Source of the DNA: Sphingobium terrigena
Lineage (GTDB): Bacteria; Pseudomonadota; Alphaproteobacteria; Sphingomonadales; Sphingomonadaceae
Direction: 5' to 3'
DNA: 64,000 nt
Assembly (NCBI RefSeq): GCF_003591655.1
Contig: NZ_QVRA01000016.1
Span: 7,712-71,711 of the forward strand
Shown here piece after piece: positions 52,132 to 61,623 of the stretch (positions are counted from its first letter, which is position 1; each line of letters starts with the position of its first letter). Under the pieces are notes generated by a model that was not told the DNA's origin, did not search any database, and saw only the letters and a program-made list of their open reading frames with translations. A program made the position numbers and the translations under genes.

Positions 52132-54647
52132 GCCCGCTCGGCGCGCGCCATGGCGGCGGCCTGACAATCTCGGCGTTGCACCGCGCGGTTGCGCGCGACG
52201 CCTATTCCGATTTTCTGCCGATGGTCGCCTGGGACGCGCAGGAAGAAGCCTTCATGTGCATCGATGATGGCTGGGGCCACGCCTGGGAACTTGTGCCATC
52301 GGCCTATATGTTTGCCCATGTCCATCAGGCGCTGCTGGGTTTGCTCAACGTCCATTTCCCCGATGGGACGGTTCTTCAGCTCCACGGCTTTGCCGATCCG
52401 CTGATCGATGATGCGCTTGACGCTTTCCTGGATCTGAAGACCCGACCCGATCCCCTGATCCAGGCTTCGGCGCAGCGCACCGCCGACTATATGCGCGCCG
52501 GTACCCAGGGGTTGGACGCACTGCACGGCATTCCCGTCCGCAATTTCCGGCTATTTCTCTCGATCAAGACGCGGGTGAAACTGGGCTCGGATCTGCGGCG
52601 ACAGGTCGAAGAGCAGCTGTCCAAACTCGGTATTCGCAGGCTAGCGCCAGAAGAACTGGTGCGCTTCTATCGCCGGATCTTCAACGGTCTCTTCGCGACT
52701 GCACCTGGCATATTTGCCGATGGCAGCAATGGTCATCCCGCTCCCCCTATCCGCAAGCAGATCATCGATGCCGGACCCGATCTGCTGTTCGACGGGTCCG
52801 AGGTCTTTCTTGGGTGCCAGGTCGCGCGCTGCCTGACACCGCGTGCCCCCGCGCGGCGTATCACCGCCGAGCGCGCCAATCGACTGTTGGGCGGCATGCG
52901 CGGCGCTGCCGAAGATAGCGATCAGATTGGTGGTCCCTTCCTCATCACGCTCAACATCCTCTTTGATCATAGCCAGTTTGAAATTCACAAACGTGCCCAG
53001 ATTTTGTCTGCACAAAAAGCCGCAGGCAGTTTCGCGGTCGAGGTCGGCAAGCAGATCGAGGAAATTGGCTGGGTGCTGGACGAAGCAGGCAATAGTCGCT
53101 TCCTCTCGGTCATCCCGATGGTCTGGGTGTTTGGTCGCGACAGCGCACAGGCGCGCGAAATGGCGGCACGCGCCAAGCGCCTGTGGGAGAGCGAACCGCT
53201 TCCCTGGATGATGCAGGAGGAGAGCTATCTCAATCCGGTCCTGCTGCCGATGAGCCTGCCCTTTGGGCTTTATCCGGAGAAACGCATGATGCGCCTGCTG
53301 GAACGCGACTTTCGCATGCCGGTCAAAGCCGCAGTGCTCCTGGCCCCGGTGCAGAGTGACTTTCGTGGCGGTGGCCGCCCGGCGCTGCTCTATACCGGGC
53401 GCAAGGGCCAGCTCATCACGCTCGATCTGTTCGATCCGCGCATCAACAATTATAATTTCATTGTTTCGGCCGAAAGCGGCGCAGGCAAGAGTTTCCTCCT
53501 CAATAACCTGTGCCAGCAATATTATGCGCAAGGCGCGCTCATCCGCATCATCGATATTGGCGGGAGCTATCGCAAACTCTGCACGCTCTGCTCAGGGCGC
53601 TATATCGACATTGGCGAGGAGTGCCTGGTTCTCAATCCCTTCGACATGGGGTTTGCGCTCGATGGCGACGACCGCCAGTCGGCCATTTCCATGGCGGTCG
53701 CCATCGTCGCAGAAATGGCCAATGCCGCTACCCGCAAGGGCGTCTCGACCTCGGAATGGAATCTGCTCAAATCCGCGGTCCAGTGGACGATTGATGAAGG
53801 CCATGCCGAGGAAGGCATTGATGCGGTCCGCGCATGGCTTGGCGCCTATCCGCAATTTGCGACTTCCGATCTCGACCGGGTCGATCATCTGGTTCCCGTA
53901 GCGCGCGAGCTTGCCTTCAATCTGCGCGATTTTGGCAGCGAAGGCGCGTACGGCCATTTTTTCAACGGGCCGTCCACCTTCGACATCAGCCACGACGAAT
54001 TTGTCGTGCTGGAGCTCGAACGGCTCAAATCCATGCCGGACCTGTTCAACGTCATCGTCATGGTGGTGGTGAATGCAGTCACGCAGGAGCTCTATCTTTC
54101 GGCACGCGACCGGCCCCGCTTTGTCCTGTGCGATGAAGCCGCCCAGTTCATGACGCGGAGCGAAGGCCAGGATCTCTCCCGGCTCGCCGAAGCGTTCGGC
54201 CAGGGCTACAGGCGGGCGCGCAAATATCAGGGCAGTTTCGGAGTGGTGCTCCAGTCGCTCAATGACCTGCTGCTCTTTGGTGGCACGGGCCAGGTGATCC
54301 TGGAAAATGCTGCCACCCGTTTCCTGCTGCAGGGATCGACCTATGCCCAGGCGGTAGAGAATAAGATACTCGATTATTCCGGGTTCGTGCTGGATCTGTT
54401 GAAGTCGGTCCGCAACAACAAGCCCCATTATAGCGAGGTCTTCATCGACTCCCCGCTGGGCCTTGGCGTGGCCCGCCTCGTGGTCGATCCCTTTTCCTAC
54501 TGGATCAATACGTCAGCCCCCAATGAGGTGGCAGCCTTCGACGCATTGATCCGCGCGGGGCGCAGTCCGTTGGAAGCCGTGTGCGAACTGGCAGGCGTCG
54601 ATCCGGCGCAGATATTGCCTTCCCGATCGGGCGGGGAGATCGTCTGA
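52128..54647 (+). CDS. traC: TraC, T4SS assembly ATPase (VirB4-like)
   Basis: 839 residues. Walker A SAESGAGKS (Lys454) and Walker B RPRFVLCDEAAQF near residue 665, with FDPRINNYNFIV just before Walker A as in TraC. ATPase that drives pilus assembly at the inner membrane. Full normal length. The stop overlaps the next start (TGATG). Confidence 0.93.
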   Translation: MSPLGARHGGGLTISALHRAVARDAYSDFLPMVAWDAQEEAFMCIDDGWGHAWELVPSAYMFAHVHQALLGLLNVHFPDGTVLQLHGFADPLIDDALDAFLDLKTRPDPLIQASAQRTADYMRAGTQGLDALHGIPVRNFRLFLSIKTRVKLGSDLRRQVEEQLSKLGIRRLAPEELVRFYRRIFNGLFATAPGIFADGSNGHPAPPIRKQIIDAGPDLLFDGSEVFLGCQVARCLTPRAPARRITAERANRLLGGMRGAAEDSDQIGGPFLITLNILFDHSQFEIHKRAQILSAQKAAGSFAVEVGKQIEEIGWVLDEAGNSRFLSVIPMVWVFGRDSAQAREMAARAKRLWESEPLPWMMQEESYLNPVLLPMSLPFGLYPEKRMMRLLERDFRMPVKAAVLLAPVQSDFRGGGRPALLYTGRKGQLITLDLFDPRINNYNFIVSAESGAGKSFLLNNLCQQYYAQGALIRIIDIGGSYRKLCTLCSGRYIDIGEECLVLNPFDMGFALDGDDRQSAISMAVAIVAEMANAATRKGVSTSEWNLLKSAVQWTIDEGHAEEGIDAVRAWLGAYPQFATSDLDRVDHLVPVARELAFNLRDFGSEGAYGHFFNGPSTFDISHDEFVVLELERLKSMPDLFNVIVMVVVNAVTQELYLSARDRPRFVLCDEAAQFMTRSEGQDLSRLAEAFGQGYRRARKYQGSFGVVLQSLNDLLLFGGTGQVILENAATRFLLQGSTYAQAVENKILDYSGFVLDLLKSVRNNKPHYSEVFIDSPLGLGVARLVVDPFSYWINTSAPNEVAAFDALIRAGRSPLEAVCELAGVDPAQILPSRSGGEIV

Positions 54648-55006
54648 TGCGCCGGACAGCCCACCATCCAGACCAGTTGCCGCTGGGGTTTGGCAAGGAT
54701 TCCGAGATCGAGCGCATGATCGAGGCGCGGGTTGCAATCCGTGCCGAGGCAGAGGCGGTACGCTGGCGGTTCCGGCTGATGATCGTGGAAACCCTGCTTC
54801 TCACCACGATGGTGATCGTCACCGGGTTGGTTCTCCACCAGCCCACCGCGATCATTGCGCGCGGCGCGCTTTTGATTGGTGCGACGTGCCTGAGTACGGG
54901 CATCCTGCTCATTTTGCTGACCGGCTTGATTGGCAAGCTTTTGTCCAGGACCCGCCAATGGCGGGCACGGCGCAGCGATGCGATCCTGCCATGGCGGCGG
55001 CCATGA
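54647..55006 (+). CDS. Small inner-membrane protein between traC and traW (1)
   Basis: 119 residues from ATG 54647, coupled to traC by TGATG. Charged N-terminus (ERMIEARVAIRAEAEAVRW) with two membrane segments (VETLLLTTMVIVTGLVL and ALLIGATCLSTGILLILL) and an Arg-rich tail. F puts TrbI here; I cannot assign it to TrbI by sequence. Confidence 0.6.
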   Translation: MRRTAHHPDQLPLGFGKDSEIERMIEARVAIRAEAEAVRWRFRLMIVETLLLTTMVIVTGLVLHQPTAIIARGALLIGATCLSTGILLILLTGLIGKLLSRTRQWRARRSDAILPWRRP

Positions 55007-55269
55007 ACGGGATATTATCGCCCCGGCCCTGCCAGACCGCTATCCGGTTGATGATCGGCACGCATTTGCTGCTCGTCATTGAGGCAGGGCTTCTCGCTTG
55101 GTCGACGAGCATCATCGATATGCCGCTTCGGCTTATCTTGGGCGGCACCGCGATGATTGCCCTGTTCGCTTTTGCAAGCGCTGTTCATGGTGGAAGCGGC
55201 GGTGATGGAGAGGTCTGGCGACCCCGGCGCGGCCACGCCACCGCCGCCATGCGGGCGGCAGGGCGATGA
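55003..55269 (+). CDS. Small inner-membrane protein between traC and traW (2)
   Basis: 88 residues, ATGA overlaps at both ends with its neighbours. Two hydrophobic helices (LMIGTHLLLVIEAGLLAW and LRLILGGTAMIALFAFASAV) and an Arg-rich end. No family known to me. Its tight coupling shows it is a true part of the transfer operon. Confidence 0.6.
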   Translation: MNGILSPRPCQTAIRLMIGTHLLLVIEAGLLAWSTSIIDMPLRLILGGTAMIALFAFASAVHGGSGGDGEVWRPRRGHATAAMRAAGR

Positions 55270-55916
55270 AGCGCATGCTGTCGGATTTCGCTGGCCGAGC
55301 GCGCTGCCGGGCGGCCATCATGCTAATCGCAACGGCTTTCCCTGCCGCGGCACTGGCCAATAGCGCTACGATCGGACGGACCTGGCCGATCGCCGAGCCC
55401 GATGCGCTGGCTGAAATCGAAGCCCAGGCCGCGCGCCAGCCTGCCAATATGGCAGCCAGCCTCGGGCCGCGTTCCGGTTGGTCGGCGATGCAGTCCGCCC
55501 CTCTGGCCACGGTTATACAGGATCGCACGCGCTACGTCGTGCCCTTCTACACCCTCGATCAGGAGATCCGCCTTCCCGATGGCAGATTACTTTACCCCAA
55601 AGGCTTCACCTTCAACCCGCTGACCTATGTGTCGTTGCCCCAAAGGCTGGTGATCGTCACCCCGCGCGACCTTCCATGGGCGCTCGATCATGCCGCGCTG
55701 ACCGATTTCATCCTGCTGGCGTCCGGTATTGCTGGCGACGCGGACGCTATTACGCTGGGGGAGCGGCATGGCCGCGCGCTGTTCATCCTGGAGGATCGGG
55801 TGAAAGAGCGGCTCGGCCTGACCCACGCGCCGGTCATTGTGCGCCAGATGGGGCAGCGCCTTGAGTTGCAGGAAGTGCGGGTTGGTACTCGTGCTGGCGC
55901 AAAGGCAAGCCGATGA
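55266..55916 (+). CDS. traW: TraW, pilus assembly protein
   Basis: 216 residues. Signal peptide ends PAAALANS, then TIGRTWPIAEPDALAEIEA, the TraW opening, and YPKGFTFNPLTYVSLPQR in the middle. Periplasmic protein of the F-type pilus assembly and mating-pair set. Overlaps both neighbours by ATGA. Confidence 0.85.
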   Translation: MKRMLSDFAGRARCRAAIMLIATAFPAAALANSATIGRTWPIAEPDALAEIEAQAARQPANMAASLGPRSGWSAMQSAPLATVIQDRTRYVVPFYTLDQEIRLPDGRLLYPKGFTFNPLTYVSLPQRLVIVTPRDLPWALDHAALTDFILLASGIAGDADAITLGERHGRALFILEDRVKERLGLTHAPVIVRQMGQRLELQEVRVGTRAGAKASR

Positions 55917-56929
55917 TCCGCGCCTGCACCCTTTTGCGTTCGGCCGCGATTGGCATGGCGATTGCCCTTATTTCGCCAGCGACACCGGCCCTCGCCTCCA
56001 AATGCGAGGCAGGCACGATCTTCAATCCCGTAACCAAGGTCCGCTGGAACTGCATCTTCCCGATCACCATCGGCGGCGTCCGGGTCGGCAGTTTTGACAA
56101 GCTCGACAAAGCACTCGATGCCCAGTCGGCCTCAAAACCCTTATGCGCCTGCCGAAAGGGGGCCAGCTTCTGGTTTGGGGTGAAGGTCAGCTTCTGGTCT
56201 CCCAATCGCATGGTCGATGTCTTGACAGAACCAGGCTGCATGATGGCGCTGGGTGCCGATCTCATGCCGACCGGCGGCAAGCTCCAGGGCAGCCAGTCCT
56301 CAATCGCCGACGGCACCAATAGTCGCAAGATGTTCGCGCAGATGCACTATTATATCGCGCCGGTCTGGAAGATGCTCGACATGTTCACCGACCTGCCCTG
56401 CATCGAAGATGAAGGGTTCGATGTCGCGATGATCACAGAGGTCCTGCCAACCTGGCAGTCGGGAACGCTTGGCGCCATCATCCAGCCTGAAGGCATATTG
56501 TTCGGCAACCCCGCAGCGGGCCTTGCCTGCATGGCCGACAGCGCCGCGGCGGCAGCGGGCAAGGTCATCGATCCGCTTTTCTGGTGCATGGGCAGCTGGG
56601 GCGCGACCTATCCGATCGCAGGCGACATCCATTTCGATGACAGCGTCGAGGCCTGGGCGGGATTGGCCGCGCGCGGTACCTACATGATGGGGCGGCTTGG
56701 CGCGCTGACCATTTCGTCGCCTGATGGCTGTTCGTTCAAACCGCAGCCGATCTGGACCAAGAGCCGCTACAAGCTGCAGCTTATGGAGCCGGTCAAGGGC
56801 GGCAAATGCGTCAATATCGGGCGTCCCGGCGCGCTCTGGTCGAGCGCCAAACATGCGCCGGGCAAAGACAATGCCCAATTCATGCTGTTTGAGAAGGTCA
56901 TCTGCTGCGCCGGAATCTCGACCCCATGA
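55913..56929 (+). CDS. traU: TraU, DNA transfer/pilus assembly protein
   Basis: 338 residues with signal peptide (ends PALASK) and many Cys, opening CEAGTIFNPVTKVRWNCIFP, the TraU signature, with FWFGVKVSFWSPNRMVDVL and HYYIAPVWKMLDMF further on. Periplasmic, disulfide-rich; needed mostly for DNA transfer in F. Disulfide help from DsbC, TraF and the thioredoxin-like protein in this operon. Confidence 0.9.
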   Translation: MIRACTLLRSAAIGMAIALISPATPALASKCEAGTIFNPVTKVRWNCIFPITIGGVRVGSFDKLDKALDAQSASKPLCACRKGASFWFGVKVSFWSPNRMVDVLTEPGCMMALGADLMPTGGKLQGSQSSIADGTNSRKMFAQMHYYIAPVWKMLDMFTDLPCIEDEGFDVAMITEVLPTWQSGTLGAIIQPEGILFGNPAAGLACMADSAAAAAGKVIDPLFWCMGSWGATYPIAGDIHFDDSVEAWAGLAARGTYMMGRLGALTISSPDGCSFKPQPIWTKSRYKLQLMEPVKGGKCVNIGRPGALWSSAKHAPGKDNAQFMLFEKVICCAGISTP

Positions 56930-57180
56930 GCAGCATTCCTTTCCCCTCCCTCGCACCGGTGCGGGCTTGTTCCGCGCCTGCCCGCCACAGCCGTGGTTGC
57001 GGTCCCGCACGGTGCGAGGACGGAGCGATGGCGTCGTCTCCCGACGGTGTCGCTCCACCTTTGGTCAGCACGGCCGCAAAACCCCATGCGATAACGGACA
57101 ATGCCCCTCTCCGTCCTGTCGTCGCAGCGACCGTGCTGACCACCCACCTTATTTGGGCCTGCTTAAAGGTGTGCCCATGA
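56926..57180 (+). CDS. Small protein bridging traU and the first traN-like gene
   Basis: 84 residues with ATGA overlap at both ends (56926 and 57177), filling the gap exactly. That exact fit suggests it is translated even though the sequence is unfamiliar: polar/Pro-rich, several Cys, and a C-terminal hydrophobic segment (VVAATVLTTHLIWACLKV). It could also be a chance frame used only for coupling. Confidence 0.4.
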   Translation: MSSIPFPSLAPVRACSAPARHSRGCGPARCEDGAMASSPDGVAPPLVSTAAKPHAITDNAPLRPVVAATVLTTHLIWACLKVCP

Positions 57181-59108
57181 AGCGGGGCCTGATCCTCGCT
57201 GGCGGTTGTGCTCTAGCCTGCCTTACCAGCAATGTTCTGGCGCAGACGATGGAGGAGCGGGCACGCACCGCCGCGCAAGCCTCCCGCAACAAGAGCAGCG
57301 ACAGCGATGCGTTGCAGAGCCACTTTCTGACCCCAGGCCTTGGTGGACAGCCGATCGCAACCATCGACAATAGCCAGCAGTTCACGCCCAGCCTTGCCTG
57401 TCAGAAATCGGCCACGGCGCTGGAAATATTGGCCCAACCTGGGCCCGGTGGCGATATCACGAGCCTGCGCCTGACGCGCGACAAGAATCTGGACGGCACG
57501 TTCGACGAGATGCTCAATGTGCCCATGCCGATTTCAGGCATCTGCGCCAATGGCGTCATTGCCTGCAATCAGGCAAGCTGGGACCAGTGTCGCAATTTCC
57601 AGTGGACCGTCGGCGGCGCTGGCGAGGTCAGGCTGGCCCAGGTCGAGCTCACCGCACTGGCAGGCTGCTATTGCGTCAACAATAGCTGCGGCGACAATCT
57701 GGTCTGGGGCAATATGGCTTCAGTCCTGAAAGATCTGGGCGGCGGGGTGGTAGGCGCGCTCACCACCGCCGATCCGCGCATAGGCATCGCCCAGGCACAA
57801 ATCGACGGCCCGGTCATCCGATATACCGGCGCGCAGATGACCGCATGCACCGCCAATCCGTCGGTCACCGCCACCACCTATCGGAGCGATCCTGCCGCGA
57901 TACAGGGCGACGCCTACAATATAGCCGAAGCCAGCAGCCTGTTTCAGGCGCTTGCCGGTTCCGCGATCGGCAGCGGCAAGGCCCAGGAAATCCGCGCCTG
58001 CACGATCACCCGCGACATTGCGGTCAAGTCCTGGGACTATGACGACATTATGGGCGTTGGCGGCTCGATTGCGTCGGTCACCAGTTGCGGCGCGGGGTGC
58101 CGCCGCTACCAGATCCGGGGACCGGGCAATTGTGGCAATAGTCCGCCCATCCATAGCGCCACCTTCGACCCCATCGCGCCTGACCGGATCCTGTCGGCGC
58201 GCATCGTCGAGATGGGCGCGGACGACTGGGTACAGGCGCGGGTCAATGGCCAGATTATCGGTTCCGCCGGTAAGCGACCCTGGCCGGGCGAGGCGCTGCC
58301 GTCAGGCGACTGTCGGATCAGCGACGATCCCTGGGTTGAGCATACCACCATCGATGTGACCGCTCAGCTTAAGGCAGGGGCCATGATCGTGGGAGCCCGC
58401 GTGCGCGGCGGCGGCGAGGGCAATTGGGGCTATGTCACGCTCGAAGTCCAGGTCGATACTGCCTGCGAGATCAGCGAACAGCTGATGGATCTGTGCTCAG
58501 GCTACGCCGCCGATCCGGCCTGTCGTCTCGACAGCGAGACGGTCGATGGGGTCACGACATTCCGCAATGGCGTCCATACCGGCCTGAAGCCCCTGCCCTC
58601 CACCAGGCTATTCGGCACCGGGGACTGTTCTGTCCAATATACACGCGACTTCTTCGAACGCAGTCGGCGGTATGCCTGCACGATCGATTTAGGCAGCGCC
58701 CCGCAGCCCGATCTCACCCGTGGCGCCTATATCATCGACCATTCCACGAAGACCCTGCTCGCCGATCGCACGATTACCGATGATGGGACGGTCGCCACAT
58801 CGACCCGGCCCTTCACCATGCCCGACCGGGGATCGGTCGCTGCGTGCGAACCCATCTGCAAGACCCGCGCGCCCAAAGCCAATAGCGATGTCGCAGTCGA
58901 TGGGATCGTGGGCGCCAGACAGAATGATCCGGCCGGGTGGGACATCTATTTTCACAGTTGCACAACTAACAACGCCTGTCCGCTGGGCGAAGGCGAAGAA
59001 CTGATCTCGGCCTGTGGCTGCCTCGATGATTTTCCCGAGGCCGTCGTCATGATGCAGACGGTTCGTCTGTCTGGTGCCGACCTTGTCTGCAGCGCGGAGG
59101 CCCGGTGA
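57177..59108 (+). CDS. TraN-like Cys-rich mating-pair protein (1)
   Basis: 643 residues from ATG 57177 (AAAGG site, signal peptide ends SNVLAQT). Many Cys residues in pairs and a central beta-sandwich-like part (WVEHTTIDVTAQLKAGAMIV). Features such as CYCVNNSCGDN recall TraN, the outer-membrane mating-pair stabiliser that contacts the recipient. The C-terminal TraN signature is in the next gene, so this may be a split or paralogous TraN. Its stop overlaps the next start. Confidence 0.65.
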   Translation: MKRGLILAGGCALACLTSNVLAQTMEERARTAAQASRNKSSDSDALQSHFLTPGLGGQPIATIDNSQQFTPSLACQKSATALEILAQPGPGGDITSLRLTRDKNLDGTFDEMLNVPMPISGICANGVIACNQASWDQCRNFQWTVGGAGEVRLAQVELTALAGCYCVNNSCGDNLVWGNMASVLKDLGGGVVGALTTADPRIGIAQAQIDGPVIRYTGAQMTACTANPSVTATTYRSDPAAIQGDAYNIAEASSLFQALAGSAIGSGKAQEIRACTITRDIAVKSWDYDDIMGVGGSIASVTSCGAGCRRYQIRGPGNCGNSPPIHSATFDPIAPDRILSARIVEMGADDWVQARVNGQIIGSAGKRPWPGEALPSGDCRISDDPWVEHTTIDVTAQLKAGAMIVGARVRGGGEGNWGYVTLEVQVDTACEISEQLMDLCSGYAADPACRLDSETVDGVTTFRNGVHTGLKPLPSTRLFGTGDCSVQYTRDFFERSRRYACTIDLGSAPQPDLTRGAYIIDHSTKTLLADRTITDDGTVATSTRPFTMPDRGSVAACEPICKTRAPKANSDVAVDGIVGARQNDPAGWDIYFHSCTTNNACPLGEGEELISACGCLDDFPEAVVMMQTVRLSGADLVCSAEAR

Positions 59109-60211
59109 TGCGCTTAACTCGTCATGCCGGGCTCGCTATCGCCGCATGGGTGATGACCGCCAGCCTGTTTGCTGCTCCGTCCGCGGCGACTGCCCAACAG
59201 ATTTGCGCGGCCGACCTCAATGGCAATGGCGATGCTGCCGATCCCGGTGAAACAGCAAGATGCGACGAAGCGACGGGTAGTGGCGCGCTATGCCCCATTC
59301 AGCAGGCAAGCTGTGTCGAGGATGCCGGCGGCACCTATAGCTGCCCGCTGGGAAACCAATATGCCTGCCGCACGCCGGTCAATGGCGGAACGCCCGCCTG
59401 TTCGCCCCATGCCTGCACGCCCGTTGTCGGCGGAGCGGTGGTGGTTGAGGCGCCGCTGGTCGATGATCCTGGCGCGTCAAATGACGGTGTTGTCGATGCC
59501 GACGGCAATTGCCTGGGTACGATCGAGATATTTTCGGGCCGTGCTGTGCGCTGCCGTCCCGCCGGCCTCAACACCAGCTTTTCCAATTGCTGCAAGGATC
59601 AAGGGAAGATCGTCAAGGACGGCATGGGGTCGTCCCTCTCTTCGATCGGCACCAAGATCGCTGTCGCCAAAGGCGTCTGGACCGGCATGAAGGCGGCCTA
59701 TGCCGCGTTCAAGGCAGGCGCGACAGCCAGTCAGGCGGCCAGCGCCGGGGCCAACGCAATCATCATCGGCATCGATCCCACCTCGATCGCGATCAGCCTT
59801 GCCATCAATGTCATGATGGATTTCCTGCTCTCGGGCTGTGACCAACAGGATATGGAAGTGGGCATGCTAAGGGGCTCAGGCATGTGCCATGAGGTCGGCA
59901 CCTATTGCGCCTCCAGCATCCTTGGCGTCTGCGTGCAGAAGGCCAAAGGCCATTGCTGCTTCAACAGCAAGCTTGGCCGGATCATTCAGGAACAGGGCCG
60001 ACCTCAGCTTAAAAGCTTTAATGCTCTGGGTTGGGGAACCGCAAAACAACCCTATTGCCGGGGCTTTACCCCCCAGGAATTTCAGGCGCTCGATTTCTCG
60101 CAGATGGATCTGTCGGACTATTATGCCGACATCGAGACGCGCGCCCAGAGTGATATTCAGATCGATATGGAGGACAGGATCGATGCGTATCTGCAGACGG
60201 TCAATCCCTAG
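59108..60211 (+). CDS. traN: TraN, mating-pair stabilisation protein (2)
   Basis: 367 residues from ATG 59108 (GTG 59105 possible). Signal peptide ends SAATAQQ. Cys-rich N-terminal half (CPIQQASCVED, ACSPHACTPV), then the TraN C-terminal signature: FSNCCKDQGKI, CASSILGVCVQKAKGHCCFN, SKLGRIIQEQGRPQL and YCRGFTPQEFQALDFSQMD. Outer-membrane protein that holds donor and recipient together. Short for TraN, which fits a division of roles with the previous gene. Confidence 0.78.
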   Translation: MRLTRHAGLAIAAWVMTASLFAAPSAATAQQICAADLNGNGDAADPGETARCDEATGSGALCPIQQASCVEDAGGTYSCPLGNQYACRTPVNGGTPACSPHACTPVVGGAVVVEAPLVDDPGASNDGVVDADGNCLGTIEIFSGRAVRCRPAGLNTSFSNCCKDQGKIVKDGMGSSLSSIGTKIAVAKGVWTGMKAAYAAFKAGATASQAASAGANAIIIGIDPTSIAISLAINVMMDFLLSGCDQQDMEVGMLRGSGMCHEVGTYCASSILGVCVQKAKGHCCFNSKLGRIIQEQGRPQLKSFNALGWGTAKQPYCRGFTPQEFQALDFSQMDLSDYYADIETRAQSDIQIDMEDRIDAYLQTVNP

Positions 60212-61055
60212 CCGCGCCTTGCGTGCGGCGGGACTGATGCTGATCGCTGTGCCCGCTATGGGGCAGGATACACCATCCACGCCAAACCCGCGCGACCAGG
60301 CGCAAGCGCAAGGCGCTGTTGCCATGGAGCGGCTGAAGGGGAGTATCGCCAGGCGGAAGCCCGATACCACCGCCGGGCCGACACAACTTCCCGCACTTTC
60401 CGATGAACAGCGGCGGCGGGCATTTGAAGGGTTGCGAAAACATGGCGCATCGCCGGTCATGGATGCACGGGCGCGCTCGGCTCTCGACAAAGGCAAGGCA
60501 GGCTTAGCTGCCGAACGCGAAATTGCCGCAAAACGCCTGTCACAGGCCTTGGGCCTCGAAGCGCCGGACATGCAGGCGGTAGCAGCTGTCATAGCGCCGC
60601 CCGCACAATCAGGCAGGGTTCCGCTGCTTTTTGCCTCATCCTCCATGCCTGTTGCGATATTACGTTCCTATGCTGCCCAGCTTGAGCGCGTCGGCGGTGT
60701 GATCGCCTTTCGCGGCATGCCCGGCGGACTGTCGCAGGTCGCGCCGATGGCAAAGCTGAGCGCGCAGATATTACGGATCGACCCGGGCTGCGAAGGCCCG
60801 GCCTGCGCGATGCGCAATGTCCAGATCATCATCGATCCGTTGGTGTTCCGCCAGCACGGGATCATACGCGTACCCGCGCTGGGTCTCATCCCTGCCGATC
60901 CGACCCAGCCCTATTGTGAACGCGAGGAGAATAGCCCGCAAAGCCAGCACATCATCTATGGCGATGCGGCACTGTCGGGATTGCTGGAAGAATATGCCCG
61001 TCTGGGCGGAGCCAGGGAGGTCGCCGATGTTCAGGCTCGCCTGGAACGCCGCTAG
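60183..61055 (+). CDS. trbC: TrbC, pilin assembly protein
   Basis: 290 residues from ATG 60183, within the traN end (29-base overlap). Signal peptide ends VPAMGQD. Long Gln/Arg-rich helix region, then a thioredoxin-like TrbC domain: VPLLFASSSMPVAILRSYA, FRGMPGG, VQIIIDPLVFRQHGI. F-type TrbC acts with TraW in pilus assembly. It overlaps the S26 peptidase gene by 29 bases. Confidence 0.83.
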   Translation: MRICRRSIPSRALRAAGLMLIAVPAMGQDTPSTPNPRDQAQAQGAVAMERLKGSIARRKPDTTAGPTQLPALSDEQRRRAFEGLRKHGASPVMDARARSALDKGKAGLAAEREIAAKRLSQALGLEAPDMQAVAAVIAPPAQSGRVPLLFASSSMPVAILRSYAAQLERVGGVIAFRGMPGGLSQVAPMAKLSAQILRIDPGCEGPACAMRNVQIIIDPLVFRQHGIIRVPALGLIPADPTQPYCEREENSPQSQHIIYGDAALSGLLEEYARLGGAREVADVQARLERR

Positions 61056-61623
61056 AGGTATCGCGCCACGGCTGCGCGCGCTGCCAAAGGAGGCCGCGCT
61101 AGCGCTGGGAGCGGCGCGATCTGATGAACCGGGCCGCCCCCTCCAGCTGGCCAAAGCCTGCGCTATCATTCTCCCGATTGCGGCCGTCACCGCATGGGGG
61201 CTCCCGCAACTGACGCTCATCATGTCGCCTTCGATCGACGCCTGGGTGGTGCGCAAAGCGCCGGGGCCTATCCACCGCGGCGATCTGGTCTCGTTCAAAC
61301 TCGTCCATCCGCTGGCCGGACCCGCGCCGGTCGATGTCACCAAATATGCGCTCTGTTTTCCCGGTGACCGGATAGAGATCGTCGAGACGCCTTCAATGAC
61401 GTCGGGCGCCTGGGATGGCCGCTACTATTGCAATGGACATCTGCTCGGCATCAGCAAGGCGGTGGGGCATAATGGCCAGCGGCTTAGCCACTGGACACCG
61501 GACGCGCAGCGCATTGCTGCGGGGCATATCTATGTCGGTTCAGCCCATGCGAGCGGGTTCGACAGCCGTTATTATGGTCCGGTAGCCATCTCGCGCCTTA
61601 TCCGAATGGAGAAGCTGCTATGA
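61027..61623 (+). CDS. S26-family signal peptidase of the transfer system (RP4-TraF/TrhF type)
   Basis: 198 residues from ATG 61027. One TM segment (ACAIILPIAAVTAWGLPQL), then catalytic Ser67 in LIMSPSIDAWV and Lys106 in VTKYALCFPGDR, followed by a GHIYVGSAHASGFDSRYYG box as in conjugation-specific S26 enzymes. In RP4 and some F-like elements this protease matures (and in RP4 cyclises) the pilin. Presence beside a TraA-like pilin raises that question here. Confidence 0.82.
   Translation: MFRLAWNAARGIAPRLRALPKEAALALGAARSDEPGRPLQLAKACAIILPIAAVTAWGLPQLTLIMSPSIDAWVVRKAPGPIHRGDLVSFKLVHPLAGPAPVDVTKYALCFPGDRIEIVETPSMTSGAWDGRYYCNGHLLGISKAVGHNGQRLSHWTPDAQRIAAGHIYVGSAHASGFDSRYYGPVAISRLIRMEKLL

Noticed and set aside
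56724..57176. N-terminal extension of the first TraN-like protein
   Set aside because: It overlaps traU in another frame and would hide the signal peptide that begins at ATG 57177.
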